From positions 1 through 6,737 of the forward strand of contig CAMCZJ010000163.1 of the NCBI GenBank assembly GCA_945886995.1: a stretch of 6,737 nucleotides of DNA, given 5' to 3'. The stretch comes from Asaia bogorensis (lineage in GTDB: Bacteria; Pseudomonadota; Alphaproteobacteria; Acetobacterales; Acetobacteraceae). Below are positions 4,749 to 6,737 of the stretch, in pieces (the first letter of the stretch is position 1; each line of letters starts with the position of its first letter). Below the pieces are notes generated by a model. It was given only the letters and a program-made list of their open reading frames with translations, was not told where the DNA came from and did not search any database. A program made the position numbers and the translations under genes.

Positions 4749-5869
4749 TCATACCAGCCAACATCAAGCGTTGCGACCTCACCGAAGGTCGCCCCACGCG
4801 CCATGGCCATGCGGATGATGGGCCATGACGTTGCTGTCATGGTCAGGAAGGGCATCGGGTCCCGCCGGTCCCAGGTGACATCGCGTGTTGAAAATAATTG
4901 GCGCAGATTTTCGCGAAACGGGCCGCGCCGGAATAGCGACATCTGCGTTTCTGTCAGCGCCGAATAGAATTGTTGCAGGCGGGTCTCAGGCCGATAGCGC
5001 GGAATAAAGCCTGGTTCCACAACAGCGCGTGCAATATCTTCTCGCTGCCAAAAATGCACGCCGCTTGTCATGCGCGGATTGCATTCAATGCCCCAAGGCT
5101 CGCCTGCCTCATCCACCATGATGTCGAAGGCGATGAAGCCGGTCCATTGCGCGGCAGCGATGAAGCGTGTGATCCAATCGGCAATCGCAGGATGTTCCAC
5201 CCGTTCAAAGGCGACAGCGACCGAGCCTGATTTCTGCGCCGCACGGTAGATGACGGTGGATGAGACACGCCCCTCATGCGCGATGGAGCAGGAACTATAC
5301 TCCGCACCAATGACGCAACGCTGCACGATGGCGGGAATCGCGGGATCAGGCGCAGGCAAGGCAGCGCCGGCGGGCAATAGGCGCACGCCGCGACCAGAAC
5401 AGGAATGCACCGGCTTGAACACCACTGGGCCGGATTGCACTAAAGATTCTGCCGCCGGATCGCCGAGTGCATAGGTTTCGGGCACGGCAAGACCCCAAGC
5501 GACTGCCTGTTGCGCAAAGCCATGCTTGTTGTGCAGGCGGAGCAAATTCTCGGGCGGCATGGTGAAAAGCCGCGTGGTGTTGGGTAGGGCATCTCGCAGG
5601 AAGGCCACATGCATTGTTTCTTCCGAAACCGGCACGACAAGATCAATCTTCTCATCCGCGATGATGCGCCGGAGGTCGGCCAGATAGGCCTGCTTGTCTT
5701 CCGCCGGTGCCGTGACGCGATGACTTTGCGCCACCACACGCGAAGCGCCCGCCAGATGGCGTTTGAAGGGTTCCGCCACCACCACACGCCAGCCGAGATC
5801 GGCAAAACCGCGCGCCACATCCAGCGCCTTGGGCAAGCGGCCAAGGGTCAGCAGCAGATTGCCTGTCAT
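4745..5869 (-). CDS. Uncharacterised ATP-grasp domain protein
   Basis: ATP-grasp enzymes join a carboxylate to an amine, thiol or similar group through an acyl-phosphate. The 374-residue product has a Rossmann-like N-terminal domain (NLLLTLGRLPKALDVARGFADLGWRVVVAE, 4-33) of the type seen in carbamoyl-phosphate synthase-like proteins. Then come KHGFAQQAVAWGLAVPETY (115-133) at the start of the grasp domain, VVFKPVHSCSGRGV (149-162) with the ATP lysine K152 and the glycine loop, and FIAFDIMVDEAGEPWGIECNPR (245-266) with E262 and N264 as metal ligands. The C-terminal ~100 residues (RLQQFYSAL to the end) have no motif I recognise. The substrate is unknown. The ATG at 5869 overlaps the P450 stop as ATGA; a GTG at 5890 would add seven residues (SRRPRG-like) that do not fit. 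The pair is almost certainly co-translated, so the two probably act in one pathway. The 3' end overlaps the crtC stop. Confidence 0.85.
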   Translation of the reverse strand: MTGNLLLTLGRLPKALDVARGFADLGWRVVVAEPFKRHLAGASRVVAQSHRVTAPAEDKQAYLADLRRIIADEKIDLVVPVSEETMHVAFLRDALPNTTRLFTMPPENLLRLHNKHGFAQQAVAWGLAVPETYALGDPAAESLVQSGPVVFKPVHSCSGRGVRLLPAGAALPAPDPAIPAIVQRCVIGAEYSSCSIAHEGRVSSTVIYRAAQKSGSVAVAFERVEHPAIADWITRFIAAAQWTGFIAFDIMVDEAGEPWGIECNPRMTSGVHFWQREDIARAVVEPGFIPRYRPETRLQQFYSALTETQMSLFRRGPFRENLRQLFSTRDVTWDRRDPMPFLTMTATSWPIIRMAMARGATFGEVATLDVGWYD

Positions 5870-6737
5870 GCCACGCGGGCGACGCGACACATCACCTGCC
5901 GCGCCGGGCGCGTGGTGAGCCGCGCGGCAGGGCGCACATCACCAGGCGCTTCGATGTGGAAATCAAAATGGCGAAACAGCCGCGCAATCAGCAGCACCGC
6001 TTCCACCTGCGCAAAAGCCGCACCCGCGCAAACCCGTGGACCAATGCCGAAGGGAATATAGGCGCCGGTGGTCATTTCCGCTTCACGTTCCGGCAGGAAG
6101 CGGTCTGGGTCAAACATATGCGGATCGCGCCAATAGGATTGGTGGCGATGCAGCACCCAGGGAGCCACCATGATCAGCGCACCCTTCTTCACCGGATAGT
6201 CACCGATGCGCGTTGCCTCATTCGCCACGCGCGGCAGGAAGGTGATGGGCGGATAAAGCCTGAGCGTTTCACGAAACACATTGCGCACAAATAAAAGCTT
6301 GCGCGTATGTTCAAACAGGATCGGTCCAGGCCCAACAATCTCATCAATTTCAGCACGCAATCTAGCAACCAAAGCGGGTTGCGTCGCAAGCAAATAAAAC
6401 ACCCAGGTCAGTGCGCTGGCGCTGGTTTCATGCCCGGCCAGGAACAGCACGCCGAGCTGATCAATCAGTTCTTCGCGCGTGAAGGCTTTGCCTTCCACAT
6501 CATGGGCGGCGATGATGGCGCTTGCGATATCGTCAAAGCTGCTGGCGCCATCGCCCAAATGCGTATCCAGCAATTCGCCCAAATAACGCCGGATCAGGCT
6601 GCAGGCATTCAGCACGCTTTCCTTCTGCGGAATGCGCTTCCATGCGCGGTCAAAAATCAGCCGGCGAATTTCCACCTGCGCGACGCTATGTTCGAATTCC
6701 GTGAATGCATCAAAGACCTCATGCGCGACGCGCGTTT
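5866..6737 (-). CDS. Cytochrome P450, C-terminal part (5' end outside window)
   Basis: A haem-thiolate monooxygenase, cut by the window edge. The frame stays open to base 6737, giving 289 visible residues, about 65% of a normal ~450-residue P450; the first helices are missing. Motifs in order over the visible residues: I-helix AGHETS (100-105) for oxygen activation, the K-helix E156-x-x-R159 (ETLR), FDPDRF (208-213), and the haem loop FGIGPRVCAG (229-238) with the axial C236. All key residues are intact. WVLHRHQSYWRDPHMFDPDRF and the overall style resemble the bacterial class that includes CYP110, CYP102 and the carotenoid hydroxylase CYP175A1, more than camphor-type P450s. No reductase or ferredoxin gene is visible. 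The substrate is unknown; a hydrophobic molecule such as a carotenoid or fatty acid is an inference from sequence style and the nearby crtC. The gene overlaps the ATP-grasp start by four bases. Its middle is noticeably less GC-rich than the rest. Confidence 0.93.
   Translation of the reverse strand, partial: TRVAHEVFDAFTEFEHSVAQVEIRRLIFDRAWKRIPQKESVLNACSLIRRYLGELLDTHLGDGASSFDDIASAIIAAHDVEGKAFTREELIDQLGVLFLAGHETSASALTWVFYLLATQPALVARLRAEIDEIVGPGPILFEHTRKLLFVRNVFRETLRLYPPITFLPRVANEATRIGDYPVKKGALIMVAPWVLHRHQSYWRDPHMFDPDRFLPEREAEMTTGAYIPFGIGPRVCAGAAFAQVEAVLLIARLFRHFDFHIEAPGDVRPAARLTTRPARQVMCRVARVA

Noticed and set aside
5870..5890. Alternative GTG start of the ATP-grasp gene
   Set aside because: It would add seven Arg-rich residues inside the P450 coding end, and its AGG is only three bases or so from the GTG. 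The ATG at 5869 gives the typical ATGA coupling and starts directly at the Rossmann strand.
5609..6061. Plus-strand open frame of 150 residues
   Set aside because: It is antisense to the ATP-grasp and P450 genes, both of which have strong motifs. The translation is compositionally biased and resembles nothing.
5866..6675. P450 as a complete 269-residue gene starting at the GTG at 6675
   Set aside because: The frame is open to the window edge, and a P450 needs about 160 further N-terminal residues, so it is a partial gene, not a truncated one.
1..6737. tRNA, rRNA, CRISPR, IS element or attachment site
   Set aside because: No cloverleaf, spaced repeats, terminal inverted repeats or transposase-like protein were seen on either strand.

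Overview
This window is GC-rich chromosomal DNA from an alphaproteobacterium. The best guess is an aerobic, carotenoid-producing member of the Acetobacteraceae/Rhodospirillales, based on the zapA–6S RNA–fau arrangement, an FbaB/DhnA-type aldolase and a purple-bacterial type carotenoid hydratase (CrtC). This placement is an inference from gene content and protein style, not a database match.

Left third, minus strand (2198 down to 50): a tight housekeeping operon. A 69-residue coiled-coil protein (DUF4164-like) overlaps zapA by one base (TGATG). zapA is followed within about ten bases by a 6S RNA (ssrS) that can be folded by eye, then by 5-formyltetrahydrofolate cyclo-ligase (fau/ygfA). That gene overlaps a YmdB-type metallophosphoesterase by four bases (GTGA). 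A candidate 6S promoter lies in the 3' end of zapA, and its -10 box contains the zapA stop codon. The longest cyclo-ligase reading frame runs back into the 6S RNA, so its real start is an internal GTG at 1464.

Middle, plus strand (2269 to 4748): an unrecognised alanine-rich 149-residue protein, whose central part resembles a segment of class II aldolases with the zinc-binding histidine missing; then a class I (DhnA/FbaB type) fructose-bisphosphate aldolase; then two back-to-back hairpins; then crtC. CrtC adds water across a terminal double bond of acyclic carotenoids, the first step towards spirilloxanthin or spheroidene type pigments.

Right third, minus strand (6737 down to 4745): the C-terminal ~290 residues of a cytochrome P450 running off the window edge, coupled by an ATGA overlap to an uncharacterised ATP-grasp enzyme. 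The ATP-grasp stop codon overlaps the crtC stop codon, so this pair converges on crtC with no spacer. The P450 sequence style (AGHETS, FDPDRF, FGIGPRVCAG) resembles the group that includes carotenoid hydroxylases. A role for the P450/ATP-grasp pair in pigment tailoring is therefore a reasonable but unproven idea, and it is the most interesting lead here. No tRNA, rRNA, IS element or CRISPR array is visible.
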